Assembly: GCA_016928025.1 (NCBI GenBank)
Contig: JAFGLN010000064.1
Span: 1 to 63,483 of the forward strand
Direction of reading: 5' to 3'
Source: Deltaproteobacteria bacterium
GTDB lineage: Bacteria; Desulfobacterota; Syntrophia; Syntrophales; JAFGHS01
DNA: 63,483 bases
Part shown: positions 16,824-26,330 of the stretch, in pieces
Layout: every line of letters starts with the position of its first letter
Numbering within the stretch: position 1 is the stretch's first letter
Position numbers and translations under genes: made by a program
The notes under the pieces: generated by a model
Database searches by the model: none
What the model was told of the DNA's origin: nothing
What the model saw: the letters and a program-made list of their open reading frames with translations, nothing else

Positions 16824-18308
16824 TTACCTGCGTATAGAAATGAAAAAGGTGGCCCTTCCTCTTTTTAACAGCATCATCAGACTTCTTTTCTCATCCAATT
16901 TTTCTACTTCTTTTAAATAATCTTCAATCGAAGATATTTTCACCTTATTAATTTGTAAGATGATATCCTGAGGTTGAATTCCCACATCTTCTGCGAGGCT
17001 ACCCTCAACAACATCCACAACGACAACGCCCTCTTCCTTATCAACACCCAGATAACGGGCAATTTCCGGTGTTATTTTCTGAACCGTTAAGCCTAACTCG
17101 TCTTTTCCCTGATCGGCCTGCGCAACCAGTTTTTCATCCCCTCTTTCTTCAACGACAACCTGAAATTCTTTTTCCTTCCCATCTCGTAAAACTCTTACAT
17201 TGACTTTATCACCGACATGAAGTGAGGCAATGGTCAGCAATAAATCATGGGTGTTTTTTATTTCCTTGCCCTTTACCATAATAATGATGTCACCGGCTTT
17301 TAAGCCCGCCCGGTCGGCAGGATCGCCCTTGAATACTTCACTGATCAGAGCACCGTTAAGATCTTTTTTATTCAGGCTCTTGGCAATATCCTCGGTAATG
17401 TCTTGGACGGAAACGCCCAGCCAGGCGCGCGTCACCTTTCCTTTCGATTTTAAAGCTGGCAGTATATCTTTGGCCATGCTGATGGGGATGGCAAAACCGA
17501 TACCCTGCCCCTGAGCAACAATCGCCGTGTTTATTCCAATCACCTTGCCTTCCATATTAAAGAGGGGCCCCCCGCTGTTTCCGGGATTAATGGACGCGTC
17601 GGTCTGAATAAAATTATCGTAGGGACCGGCACCGATAACACGGCCTTTTGCACTTACAATTCCTGCTGTTACCGTTTGTTCAAGACCAAACGGATTTCCG
17701 ATCGCCATGACCCATTCACCGACACGCAGGTTTTCTGAATCGCCAAGCTCAGCTATCGGTAAATCATGATCCGGTTTTATTTTAATCAGGGCAATATCCG
17801 TCTTGGCATCCTTACCGATGATTTTCGCTTCATATTCTTTTCCATCCGAGAGCTTAACCAATATCTTATCCGCCTGTTCAACGACATGATTATTGGTGAA
17901 AATATAGCCGTCATTTGTAATGATGAAGCCCGACCCCAGGCTTTTCTGTTGAAATTCCCGGCGCGGGATATCGCCAAAAAACCTTTCAAAAAAATCATCG
18001 CCCCCAAAATATCTATCAAAGGGCGACTGCCCGCCGAAGGGAGACCTTAACATTCCACCGCGTCTCGACTGGATTGTTTTGGTCGTACTGATATTAACAA
18101 CAGCGGGTTTCAATCTTTCAGCTAAATCCGCAAACGTGCTGGGGGTATTTACAGTTTCGACGGTTGAAACAGCTGAAGCGGTTTGGACGTCAGGCCCCGG
18201 TCCGAAAGATGACCGCAATACCTCAATGAGTGAAACAACGAAGAAGCCAATGAGAAACGCCAACAAAAACATGATAAAAGTATTTTTACTTTTATTTTCC
18301 GTCTTCAT
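16824..18308 (-). CDS. degP: DegP/DegQ (HtrA) periplasmic serine protease
   Basis: 494 residues with an N-terminal signal or anchor (residues 11-28), a trypsin-like domain and two PDZ domains (about 275-370 and 395-485). The catalytic triad is visible: His141 in TNNHVV, Asp171 in KTDIAL and Ser245 in NPGNSGGPL. An extended loop rich in Gly, Phe and Asp (FGGQSPFDRYFGGDDFF) lies between residues 90 and 112, as in the LA loop of the family. It degrades or refolds misfolded envelope proteins. Monocistronic. Confidence 0.93.
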   Translation of the reverse strand: MKTENKSKNTFIMFLLAFLIGFFVVSLIEVLRSSFGPGPDVQTASAVSTVETVNTPSTFADLAERLKPAVVNISTTKTIQSRRGGMLRSPFGGQSPFDRYFGGDDFFERFFGDIPRREFQQKSLGSGFIITNDGYIFTNNHVVEQADKILVKLSDGKEYEAKIIGKDAKTDIALIKIKPDHDLPIAELGDSENLRVGEWVMAIGNPFGLEQTVTAGIVSAKGRVIGAGPYDNFIQTDASINPGNSGGPLFNMEGKVIGINTAIVAQGQGIGFAIPISMAKDILPALKSKGKVTRAWLGVSVQDITEDIAKSLNKKDLNGALISEVFKGDPADRAGLKAGDIIIMVKGKEIKNTHDLLLTIASLHVGDKVNVRVLRDGKEKEFQVVVEERGDEKLVAQADQGKDELGLTVQKITPEIARYLGVDKEEGVVVVDVVEGSLAEDVGIQPQDIILQINKVKISSIEDYLKEVEKLDEKRSLMMLLKRGRATFFISIRR

Positions 18309-18516
18309 ATTACCCCTCCGGATATAATTCTACGATATCGGCAAAATTATCGAAATTGCCGCTGGCATAACACACTTTTTCATATCCTTCCAACATTTAT
18401 TTGATCCCTGTAAATTGATATTTATCAAAAAGCGTTTTTAAAACGATTCACGCCTACTCCATTATTTGTGCTGTATTTAAACGTCGTTTCTCCTTTGCCC
18501 ATATATTGAAATCCGC

Positions 18517-19344
18517 TTATTCACGTGACGCAGACCGGGTTTCCTCATGAGCAACCCGATTCGTTAATATGCCGATTTTTTCAATTTCGACACTGACCGT
18601 ATCGTTCGGCGATAAAAATAAAGGAGGTGTTCTCGTAAAACCCACACCTTCCGGCGTTCCCGTCAGAATAACCGTCCCGGGAAGGAGCGTCATCGAATGA
18701 CTTAAAAAGCTGATCATGGCAGGAATATTAAATATCATGTCCGACGTATTTGAGTTTTGTACCGTTTTGCCGTTCAAGGTCGTTTGCAGTTTCAAATTGT
18801 CGGGATTGTCTATTTCATCTTTCGTTACGATATAGGGTCCCAAAGGACAAAAGGTGTCAAAACTTTTGCCTCGATACCATTGCCCCTGCTGTTTCTGCAT
18901 TTGCCAATCCCTCGCGCTGACATCATTTGCACACGTATAACCGAATATATAATCCCACACGTTTTCCTGTGATATATTTTTTCCTTTTTTCCCGATAATG
19001 ACCGCCAGTTCACCTTCGTAATCAACCATTTTATTGCCGGCGGTTGGCAATAAAATGGTTTGTTGATGTCCAATGACGCTGCTGGTCGCTTTGCTGAAGA
19101 TGATAGGAACCTCGGGATACGGCATTTTTGTTTCATCTGCATGCTTTCGGTAATTCAGACCCAGAGCAAGGACATTACGGGGAATAACAGGGGCAAGGAG
19201 CTGTTTTATCTTTGCCATATTGGAGGTCACGTCCAATCCGTCAAAAGGGTCTGCCGCAAGGATCACGGCTTGATCGGGCCGGTCGGGTTCATATTTTCCG
19301 TAAAAAAGCCGGTTATCCTCCGATAAAAAACGAATCAGTTTCAT
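18517..19344 (-). CDS. Fumarylacetoacetate hydrolase (FAH) family protein
   Basis: 275 residues. The core shows NYRKHADETKMPYPEVPIIF, the metal ligands in DYEGELAVIIGK, YTCANDVSARDWQ and TGTPEGVGF. FAH-family enzymes cleave C-C bonds of acylpyruvates, decarboxylate oxaloacetate or hydrate unsaturated oxo-acids; residues deciding among these were not resolved. The N-terminal FAH_N-like segment is short. It is divergent from the Mla-type operon. Confidence 0.87.
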   Translation of the reverse strand: MKLIRFLSEDNRLFYGKYEPDRPDQAVILAADPFDGLDVTSNMAKIKQLLAPVIPRNVLALGLNYRKHADETKMPYPEVPIIFSKATSSVIGHQQTILLPTAGNKMVDYEGELAVIIGKKGKNISQENVWDYIFGYTCANDVSARDWQMQKQQGQWYRGKSFDTFCPLGPYIVTKDEIDNPDNLKLQTTLNGKTVQNSNTSDMIFNIPAMISFLSHSMTLLPGTVILTGTPEGVGFTRTPPLFLSPNDTVSVEIEKIGILTNRVAHEETRSASRE

Positions 19345-19590
19345 AAAATCTTCTCCTTTTAATTTTAATGGCGTCCTTATCCTTTCAATATGGCTTTTCC
19401 AACATCGAAAGCGTATGCCTCAACAGACAACATCCCATTAAAAAAACTGATGTTGAATGATATTTTTATTGATGTTTATATCATTATTTATGGTAGCATG
19501 AAAACATCCAAATAATGTAATTTCGATTCAATAACCGGTCGATAAAGATTTTATTCCGTGATAATACATGGTTCGTAATATCCTGAAAAC

Positions 19591-20376
19591 ATGAAAACCT
19601 TTGTAGAAAAAATTGGCGTGGCCGCCATCGACATGACCGGATCTCTGAAAGCAACCTTGTTATTTGCCATTAAAGTTGTTTTCCGGATGTTCGACAGGAA
19701 CGCCTATAATTCGGCCGTCAAAATGGTCCTGGTTGAACAGATATATTTTACGTCCGTCCAGATTCTCCCTTTATTTTTAACTATTGCGGTGATATTCGGC
19801 TCCATTCTCGTGATCATATTAATGCTTGTTGTAAAGGAGCTCGGGATGGTTCAATATATCGGACGGTTCATGATCGGTTTTATGGTTTACGAACTGTCTC
19901 CCTTCATTACGGTGATTCTCATTGCCCTTCGTTCAAGTTCCGCCATTAATACAGAAATTGCCGTGATGAAAGTAAATAAAGAAATAAGAACTTTGGAAGC
20001 TTTTCATATCGATGCCATGAACTACCTTTTCCTACCGAGAATTATCAATGGTATTATATCGGTCGTTTTCTTAAATTCCCTTTTTTCCATTGTCGTCCTA
20101 GCAACAGGATTAATCTTTTCAAATTTTATATTTCAGATGAGTTTTGATACCTATACGGATGTTTTGATTAACTCTATTTATTTTTCTGATATCATCATTA
20201 TGTACTTGAAATGCATCACTTATGGGGTTTTTATAACGCTTATCCCCATTATGTTCGGATTGAATGCCACAAATGAATTGACGAGCATCCCTGTATCGGT
20301 TTTAAATGGTATGGTCAGGGTTTTTATCGCCATCGTGATTATTGAGGTGCTGTCATTAATCCTAAAATTAATTTAA
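19591..20376 (+). CDS. mlaE: MlaE-family ABC transporter permease
   Basis: 261 residues of the MlaE/PF02405 permease family with about five hydrophobic helices. Seen are the N-terminal interfacial helix, GSILVIILMLVVKELG, VYELSPFITVILIALRSSSAINTEIAVMKVNKEIRTLEAF and the ending LNATNELTSIPVSV. It forms the inner-membrane core of a phospholipid (or steroid/hopanoid) transporter with an MCE protein. First gene of a four-gene operon; the ribosome-binding site is weak. Confidence 0.87.
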   Translation: MKTFVEKIGVAAIDMTGSLKATLLFAIKVVFRMFDRNAYNSAVKMVLVEQIYFTSVQILPLFLTIAVIFGSILVIILMLVVKELGMVQYIGRFMIGFMVYELSPFITVILIALRSSSAINTEIAVMKVNKEIRTLEAFHIDAMNYLFLPRIINGIISVVFLNSLFSIVVLATGLIFSNFIFQMSFDTYTDVLINSIYFSDIIIMYLKCITYGVFITLIPIMFGLNATNELTSIPVSVLNGMVRVFIAIVIIEVLSLILKLI

Positions 20377-20423
20377 TTTTCTTCACAAGTGAAGACCTGC
20401 TGGGTCAACATCTTGATGCTTTA

Positions 20424-20837
20424 ATGGCACAGCGCAGGCATGACTCCAGTTTGATCTCGCTGGATATACCCCTCATCTCCAATCTCGATGTATTGAATAA
20501 TATTGCCCTCATTAAGTTATATCGAGATAATTTACCGAAACGCCAAGCGGAACAGCTGGTCCTGAAACTCTTGAACAGATATAAACTCGAAGATATTGCC
20601 TACAAGCGCAGCGCCGATTTAACGGATGAACACAGATTCTGTGTCATGCTTTTAAGGGCCGCCATGATTAATGAGGCCACAATTGTTATTGACAGGCCTT
20701 TCATTATATTGCACAACTCCCAAGACAGCAGTTTTATGAAATACGCCCTCAATACCATTGATGATCTGTATAACCAGTGCCATATATTGGACTACATTTG
20801 GAATAAAGACAGGTACATAAAAGACAATGCCTCATAA
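20424..20837 (+). CDS. Degenerate MlaF-like ABC ATPase remnant without Walker A
   Basis: A frame of 137 residues in the place where mlaF normally sits. It aligns with the second half of MlaF: the region after the Q-loop (LISNLDVLNNIALI), a signature reading LTDEH instead of LSGGQ, and a Walker B reading TIVIDRPF with the catalytic Glu replaced by Arg. The Walker A half is absent. The frame stays open upstream to 20346, where an ATT at 20355 has GAGG 7 nt before it, a possible rare start giving about 23 more residues. It overlaps mlaD by 11 nt and has no internal stop, so it is probably translated. It cannot hydrolyse ATP; it may act as a structural subunit. Confidence 0.65.
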   Translation: MAQRRHDSSLISLDIPLISNLDVLNNIALIKLYRDNLPKRQAEQLVLKLLNRYKLEDIAYKRSADLTDEHRFCVMLLRAAMINEATIVIDRPFIILHNSQDSSFMKYALNTIDDLYNQCHILDYIWNKDRYIKDNAS

Positions 20838-21780
20838 ACATGCTTTTAAAGTCGGGCTTTTTGTTATTATCGCAACCTTTTTGATCGTTTCGACGATAGG
20901 ATACCTGGTTTATAAGAAGGGCATGTTTGAAAAGGTTTATACCTACACCCTCTCGGTAAAATCAGGTGAAAACCTGACCACGGGCATGCCGGTGGTATTT
21001 TCCGGTTTCACCATCGGCAATGTCGAAGATCTTGAACTCAGCGAAGAAGGCATTGTTCTCATCAAAATAAAAATTCCGAAACGCCATATTAAATGGATCC
21101 GTTCCGACAGCGTGTTCGCTCTGGACAAACCCCTTATCGGTTCAGCAAAAATAATCGTTCAAACAAAAAATTTGAACAGCCCGGAACTGTCTGCTGATAA
21201 TATCCTTGAGATCGCTACCAGCAGCGATATTAATGAAATGGTCAAGCGAATTCATCCTATTCTCGATACGATCACCAAAATCGCCACGAACATCGAAAAT
21301 ATTACCGCCGACTTGTCCAATCCCCAAGGCGACGTCCATAAAATATTGAAGAATACCCAGAAATTAACCGCGAATTTTTCCGAAAAGTCCTCATTGCTTG
21401 AAATGGCTGTAAGCGATCAGGATAGTGTTGTTGCCCTCCATGCCGCCATGAAAAACGCCAGAGGCATTACGGTACAAATTGAAAATACCCTGAAAAAAGT
21501 CAACGCCATGGCGGTGAAAACCGATGAAAAATTGTATGGCGACGAAGGGCTTTTGCCCTTGGTAAACAATATATTGAAAGATTTGGTCGTCAAACTGCAA
21601 AAATTAGACGCCACCGTAGGAAACATCAATACGATCAGCCGGGAGGCGGCAGGCTCTGCTAAAGATATGGAAGCCTTAAGAGAACAAATTGACGCAACGA
21701 TTTATGCCATCCAAGAACTGGTCGACAGACTTGATAATTTAGTGCCCTTTAAAAAAGAACCGGATATGAGGCTCCCATGA
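20827..21780 (+). CDS. mlaD: MCE-domain protein MlaD-like
   Basis: 317 residues: one N-terminal membrane helix (about 8-28), an MCE domain (about 38-115) with SVKSGENLTTGMPVVFSGFTIGNV and IVLIKIKIPKRHIKWIR, and a long helical C-terminal tail with heptad-like repeats to about residue 310. MCE proteins form hexameric rings that carry lipids across the periplasm. The tail is longer than in E. coli MlaD (183 residues), so this is of the long-needle type. It overlaps both neighbours. Confidence 0.88.
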   Translation: MPHKHAFKVGLFVIIATFLIVSTIGYLVYKKGMFEKVYTYTLSVKSGENLTTGMPVVFSGFTIGNVEDLELSEEGIVLIKIKIPKRHIKWIRSDSVFALDKPLIGSAKIIVQTKNLNSPELSADNILEIATSSDINEMVKRIHPILDTITKIATNIENITADLSNPQGDVHKILKNTQKLTANFSEKSSLLEMAVSDQDSVVALHAAMKNARGITVQIENTLKKVNAMAVKTDEKLYGDEGLLPLVNNILKDLVVKLQKLDATVGNINTISREAAGSAKDMEALREQIDATIYAIQELVDRLDNLVPFKKEPDMRLP

Positions 21781-22448
21781 AAAAGAAGCTTTACGCTCTG
21801 CCCATATTATTAATTCTTCTAACGTTTTCCGGCTGCAACTCAAAGATCATACCGGCCTGGCAATATGAAAGTTTCGGACAGCTGAACAATTTTAAAAAAA
21901 ATTACTTGAAGGGTGAGGACAAGATAGCTGAACTCCATTTTCAAAAGGCCCTGGCGGAAGTAAAGAGAAGCGGTGATTTGAAACGCATTTCCAAAGTCTA
22001 TTTAACGAAATATGCCGTCAAGGTCGCTTGTCTTGAAGATATCGAGGACAGCGAGTACCTGGATATAGAAGCGAACCAACCTGATCCGGAAAACAGAAAT
22101 TATTTTCTTTTTCTTAAAGGCAATCTTTCGGTCGTTAATGTCTCGCTTTTGCCCGAGCAGTACAGGTCTTTCCTGAAAGCGGGAATCGGGGAAAAACAAA
22201 TGGATATCAATAAGGAAATTACTGGTATCGGCGATCCTCTTTCGATCCTCATAGCTATTGGGATCGCTGTAAAAAACAAACTATATAGTGAAGAAACTCT
22301 CCAGACGGCCATTGAAAAGGCATCCATCAACGGCTGGTATAAGCCCCTTGTTGTTTATCTCGAAAAGCTCCAACAAATCTATGAATCAAATAACGAACAA
22401 GAAAAAGCTTTTAAAGTTCAGCAGAAATTAAAAATCATCAAAAACTGA
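21777..22448 (+). CDS. Lipoprotein of the Mla-type operon
   Basis: 223 residues. The signal ends in a lipobox FSGC at about residues 17-20 (Asn next, compatible with outer membrane sorting in E. coli terms). The rest is helical, with HFQKALAEVKRSGDLKRISKVYLTKYAVK and YLEKLQQIYESNNEQEKAFKVQQKL, suggesting a TPR-like bundle. I do not recognise the family. The ATGA overlap with mlaD indicates translational coupling; it may be the outer-membrane or accessory component (the role of MlaA in E. coli), which is inference from position only. Confidence 0.72.
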   Translation: MKKKLYALPILLILLTFSGCNSKIIPAWQYESFGQLNNFKKNYLKGEDKIAELHFQKALAEVKRSGDLKRISKVYLTKYAVKVACLEDIEDSEYLDIEANQPDPENRNYFLFLKGNLSVVNVSLLPEQYRSFLKAGIGEKQMDINKEITGIGDPLSILIAIGIAVKNKLYSEETLQTAIEKASINGWYKPLVVYLEKLQQIYESNNEQEKAFKVQQKLKIIKN

Positions 22449-22454
22449 CGACAT

Positions 22455-24557
22455 TTAATGCGTTAATCGGCTGCCCAGTCGGAAATCTTTAAATCCTTTC
22501 CCTTCCTTCGCCAGTTTCTCCAAAAGCGCTGATGGTTTCCAGAAGTCGCCTTCTTTGGCCTGAAATTCGAGCATTCTGTCGTATATTTTATTTAGACCGA
22601 CCAAATCTGCATAAAACATGGGGCCGCCGCGATAGACAGGCCACCCGTAACCATAAATCCAGATAACATCAATGTCGCTCGGCCGGATGGCGATGCCTTC
22701 TTCCAGTATCCTGGCCCCTTCATCAATCATGGGATAAAGACTTTTTTCCAGAATTTCATCATCCGTAATGACCCGCTGGGAAATGTTTTTCTCTGCCGCA
22801 TACTCTTTGATCATTTTTTCCACTAAAGTCGAAGGAACCGGTGTGCGGCTCCCCGGCTGGTAATCATAGTAGCCGGCATTTGTCTTCTGTCCGAGCCTTC
22901 CGATTTCACAAAGACGGTCCCGCAGCGTCTCTCCTTCAGACGTTGTTTTATTCCAACCGATATCAAGCCCGGCCAGGTCGCCCATGGCAAAAGGTCCCAT
23001 GGGAAAACCGAAATCGAAAAAGACCCGATCGATCTGCTGGGGTGTTGCACCTTCCAGGATCATCTTTTGCGTTTCACGGCCCCGCTGTCGAAGCATGCGA
23101 TTGCCCACAAAACCCTGACAGACCCCGACCAGGACGGGGATTTTCTGAATACGCCTTCCGAAGGCCATAGAAGTGGCAATGACATTCTTTGCCGTTTTTT
23201 CACCCCGGACAACTTCCAGCAAACGCATAACATTAGCGGGGCTGAAGAAGTGTAGGCCAATGACGTTTTCCGGCCTTAGCGTCGCCGAGGCAATTTCATT
23301 GACGTTCAAACCGGACGTATTAGTACCAAGAACGGCTTCGGATTTGCAGATTTTGTCAAGGTTGGCAAAGATTTCTTTCTTGAGATCCATATTTTCATAT
23401 ACCGCTTCAATAACCAGATCGACGTCGGCAAAGTCTTCCAGGGACAGGGTCCCCTGAATTAAAGCCATGCGTTTTTCCACATCATCCATCGTAATGCGGC
23501 CCCGGGAAGCGGTATTTTCATAATTTCGCCGGCAAATTCCCAATCCCTTGTCCAGTAACTGCCGGTTGACTTCCATAATTTTCACGGGAAGACCCACATT
23601 GGCACAACACATAGCGATGCCGCCGCCCATCGTCCCGGCACCGACAACACCCACTTTGTTAATTGTCCGCTGCGGCGTCTCAGCAGACACATCAGGAATC
23701 TTCACGCACTCCCTTTCCGCAAAAAAAACATAACGCTGTGCCGCTGATTGAGAACCCATCATTAATTTAATGAAAAGTTCCCGTTCTTTCTTGAGGCCGT
23801 CTTCAAAAGACATGTTAACCGCGGCTTCGACAGCGTCGATATTTGCCTGAGGTGCATCAAACCCTCTTTTTGTTTTTCCGAAAGTTTTTCTGGCCTCCTC
23901 AAAAATTTCCCGTTTCCCCTTTACCTCCTCAATTTTTTCATTTCTTTCGCGAATTTTGCGAAGCGGACGTCCTTCCGCAATAATTTTCCTTGCAAAATTG
24001 ACCGCACCGGTTAAAAGATCACCTTCAACGATCTTATCAATTAAACCTTCTTTAAGTGCCTCTTCTGCAACAACCTGTGTACCGCCCGCACACATGTCAA
24101 TCGCCTTTTGAACTCCGACTATCCGCGGCAGCCTCTGCGTTCCACCTGCCCCCGGTATTAATCCAAGATTGACTTCCGGTTGACCGAATTTTGCCGTGGC
24201 TGTGGATACACGATAGTGACAAACCATTGCTGTTTCCAAACCACCGCCCAGCGCGGTACCGTGAACAGCGGCAATAACTGGTTTTCGACTGTTTTCAATC
24301 AAGTCGAAAACAACATCCAATGACGGCGCCTGCGGTGCCTTGCCAAACTCCGTTATATCCGCTCCCGCAATAAAAGTGCGGCCTGCGCACGTAATGACGA
24401 CAGCCTTTACAGAAACGTCTTCAATTGCAACAGACACTCTGTCGAATATTCCTTTTCGCACACCACTACTTAACGCATTGACCGGTGGATTGTTGATTAT
24501 TAAAACCGCAATCTCCTCCCGTTTTTCCATATTAACAACATCTGTTAATTTGGCCAT
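22455..24557 (-). CDS. Bifunctional enoyl-CoA hydratase / 3-hydroxyacyl-CoA dehydrogenase
   Basis: 700 residues of FadB/FadJ architecture without the thiolase-binding extras. The hydratase half (about 1-190) has the oxyanion-hole AGADITEFG and HGTALGGGLETAM with the catalytic Glu in NLGLIPGAGGTQRLPR. The dehydrogenase half begins with the NAD-binding VGVVGAGTMGGGIA near residue 300, with the catalytic His in IGLHFFSPANVM. It catalyses hydration and NAD-dependent oxidation in beta-oxidation, reversible in syntrophs. A canonical AAGGAGG precedes the ATG. Convergent with the Mla operon, 6 nt apart. Confidence 0.92.
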   Translation of the reverse strand: MAKLTDVVNMEKREEIAVLIINNPPVNALSSGVRKGIFDRVSVAIEDVSVKAVVITCAGRTFIAGADITEFGKAPQAPSLDVVFDLIENSRKPVIAAVHGTALGGGLETAMVCHYRVSTATAKFGQPEVNLGLIPGAGGTQRLPRIVGVQKAIDMCAGGTQVVAEEALKEGLIDKIVEGDLLTGAVNFARKIIAEGRPLRKIRERNEKIEEVKGKREIFEEARKTFGKTKRGFDAPQANIDAVEAAVNMSFEDGLKKERELFIKLMMGSQSAAQRYVFFAERECVKIPDVSAETPQRTINKVGVVGAGTMGGGIAMCCANVGLPVKIMEVNRQLLDKGLGICRRNYENTASRGRITMDDVEKRMALIQGTLSLEDFADVDLVIEAVYENMDLKKEIFANLDKICKSEAVLGTNTSGLNVNEIASATLRPENVIGLHFFSPANVMRLLEVVRGEKTAKNVIATSMAFGRRIQKIPVLVGVCQGFVGNRMLRQRGRETQKMILEGATPQQIDRVFFDFGFPMGPFAMGDLAGLDIGWNKTTSEGETLRDRLCEIGRLGQKTNAGYYDYQPGSRTPVPSTLVEKMIKEYAAEKNISQRVITDDEILEKSLYPMIDEGARILEEGIAIRPSDIDVIWIYGYGWPVYRGGPMFYADLVGLNKIYDRMLEFQAKEGDFWKPSALLEKLAKEGKGFKDFRLGSRLTH

Positions 24558-24634
24558 TTAAAATCCTCCTTTTCACAAGTCGGTATACAGATTTGCTACC
24601 ACCATTTACAGCAGTTATTTCTCATTATGCACAA

Positions 24635-25327
24635 TCAGCCTCTGCTGATGCGGGCAAGGCGAGTCCAACTGGTAAGACGCCATGTCGGATCCAGTACTTC
24701 AGTTCCGTCAACATCACGGGGTTTTAAATTGCATTTTTTTGCGAAGTAATGGTGGAAGGCCAGACATCCCGTGAGTTCGGGGTGAAAAACCGTGACCAGG
24801 ACATCGGAACTTTCGGCAGCCGCTATATAGTCATCGATTTGCAGCAAGACATTCACATCTCTGCCAACTTTTATGATCTTCGGCGCCCGGATAAAGGTTA
24901 AGGATGCCGGTTTCTTCAACAGACCGGGGATCACTGCCTCATACTGAAAGCTATCCAACTGACTGCCGAAGCTGTTGCGCTCGATTTCTATATCGATTAA
25001 TCCAAGATGGGCAGATTCGTTTATAACGGTCTTGGCCAGGAGTATGGCACCGGCGCAAGTTCCCCAGATTTTCATTCCTTTTTGAAATTGTTGAACAATG
25101 ATTTCGTCAAGATTGAAAAGACGCAATAGTCGGGAGATACAGGAACTTTCACCACCGGGGACAATCAGACCCGCCAAGTTCTGAAAATCCTCTTCTTCTT
25201 TGACACGAACACTTCGGATACCGAGGCGCTCCAAGTGATCGATATGTTCTGAAATGCCCCCCTGCAGATCAAGAACACCGATGGCAGGCATACCCCTTCC
25301 ATCCGTGTCCGACGAATGGTTATTCAT
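24635..25327 (-). CDS. pdxT: Pyridoxal 5'-phosphate synthase glutaminase subunit
   Basis: 230 residues. Seen are GVLDLQGGISEH, GGESSC (usual GGESTT), the nucleophile Cys in WGTCAGAILLA, NSFGSQLDSF and the His-Glu of FHPELTG. It releases ammonia from glutamine for PdxS. It is about 35 residues longer than typical PdxT: an extra N-terminal dozen (an ATG at 25291 gives the canonical MPAIGVLDLQ start) and a basic C-terminal tail after the amidotransferase fold. It lies 24 nt after pdxS. Confidence 0.9.
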   Translation of the reverse strand: MNNHSSDTDGRGMPAIGVLDLQGGISEHIDHLERLGIRSVRVKEEEDFQNLAGLIVPGGESSCISRLLRLFNLDEIIVQQFQKGMKIWGTCAGAILLAKTVINESAHLGLIDIEIERNSFGSQLDSFQYEAVIPGLLKKPASLTFIRAPKIIKVGRDVNVLLQIDDYIAAAESSDVLVTVFHPELTGCLAFHHYFAKKCNLKPRDVDGTEVLDPTWRLTSWTRLARISRG

Positions 25328-25351
25328 TATTGTCGCTCACACTACGGTAAA

Positions 25352-26248
25352 TTACCAGCCGCGCCCCGCGAGAAGCTGTTCCGCAGGAATTGAAGCTATT
25401 TCGAGCCCCGCCATGGCTTCGCCGAGTCCCATGGAGGCCTCAAGAACTTTCTTCGGATCATTAAAATAGGCCGTTGCCTTGACAATCGCTTTGGCCCGCA
25501 GTGCCGGATCCGCCGATTTGAATATACCCGAGCCGACAAAAATGCCGTCACAACCCAGTTGCATCATCAACGCCGCATCCGCGGGTGTCGCAATACCGCC
25601 GGCGGCAAAATTCACGACGGGTAAACGTTCCAACTTGCGGACCTGAAGAGCAATCTCATAGGGCATACCATTGGCTTTGGCAAAACCGGTGACTTCCTCA
25701 AGGGGCATATTGATGAGTTGGCGGATTTCCCGATTCATGGTCCGCATATGGCGCACCGCCTCAACGACATTGCCGGTTCCCGCTTCCCCCTTTGTCCGAA
25801 TCATGGCAGCACCCTCTGCGATACGGCGGAGAGCCTCTCCAAGATTACGCGCCCCGCATACGAAGGGAATGGAAAACTTTGTTTTATCGATATGACATTC
25901 TTCATCAGCCGGCGTTAAAACTTCACTTTCATCGATATAATCAATCTTCAGGATCTCCAGAATCTGAGCTTCAACAAAATGGCCGATTCTGGCTTTCGCC
26001 ATAACGGGAATGGAAACGGCTTCTTTTATGGCAGCGATCATGGCAGGATCGGACATTCTGGCAACACCGCCGTCTTTGCGAATATCCGCGGGAACGCGTT
26101 CGAGAGCCATAACGGCAACGGCTCCGGCATCTTCGGCGATTTTCGCCTGTTCGACATTCGTCACATCCATAATGACGCCGCCTTTTAACATTTGCGCCAA
26201 CTGGACATTTAATTCATACCTTTTTGCGTCCACTTTATTTACCTCCAT
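25352..26248 (-). CDS. pdxS: Pyridoxal 5'-phosphate synthase synthase subunit
   Basis: 298 residues of the highly conserved PdxS (beta/alpha)8 barrel. [13 protein letters not shown] opening is seen as [12 protein letters not shown], then [25 protein letters not shown], the catalytic Lys region [16 protein letters not shown] and [31 protein letters not shown] and [15 protein letters not shown]. It builds PLP from ribose 5-phosphate, glyceraldehyde 3-phosphate and ammonia from PdxT. A promoter sits directly upstream, so pdxST need not depend on hisHF transcription. Confidence 0.96.
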   Translation of the reverse strand: MEVNKVDAKRYELNVQLAQMLKGGVIMDVTNVEQAKIAEDAGAVAVMALERVPADIRKDGGVARMSDPAMIAAIKEAVSIPVMAKARIGHFVEAQILEILKIDYIDESEVLTPADEECHIDKTKFSIPFVCGARNLGEALRRIAEGAAMIRTKGEAGTGNVVEAVRHMRTMNREIRQLINMPLEEVTGFAKANGMPYEIALQVRKLERLPVVNFAAGGIATPADAALMMQLGCDGIFVGSGIFKSADPALRAKAIVKATAYFNDPKKVLEASMGLGEAMAGLEIASIPAEQLLAGRGW

Positions 26249-26282
26249 GATGGGTTAATTTTGTCATTTTCTAAAGCTATTT

Positions 26283-26312
26283 ATTATAGGATTATTGATT
26301 GTTTTTCGTCAA
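26283..26312 (-). promoter_or_regulatory. Strong sigma-70 promoter of pdxST
   Basis: On the minus strand TTGACG (26312-26307) and a perfect TATAAT (26288-26283) are spaced by 18 nt in the 82-nt gap between hisF and pdxS, about 35 nt before the pdxS start codon. Confidence 0.65.
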
Positions 26313-26330
26313 GTACAATCTCAAAAGGTA

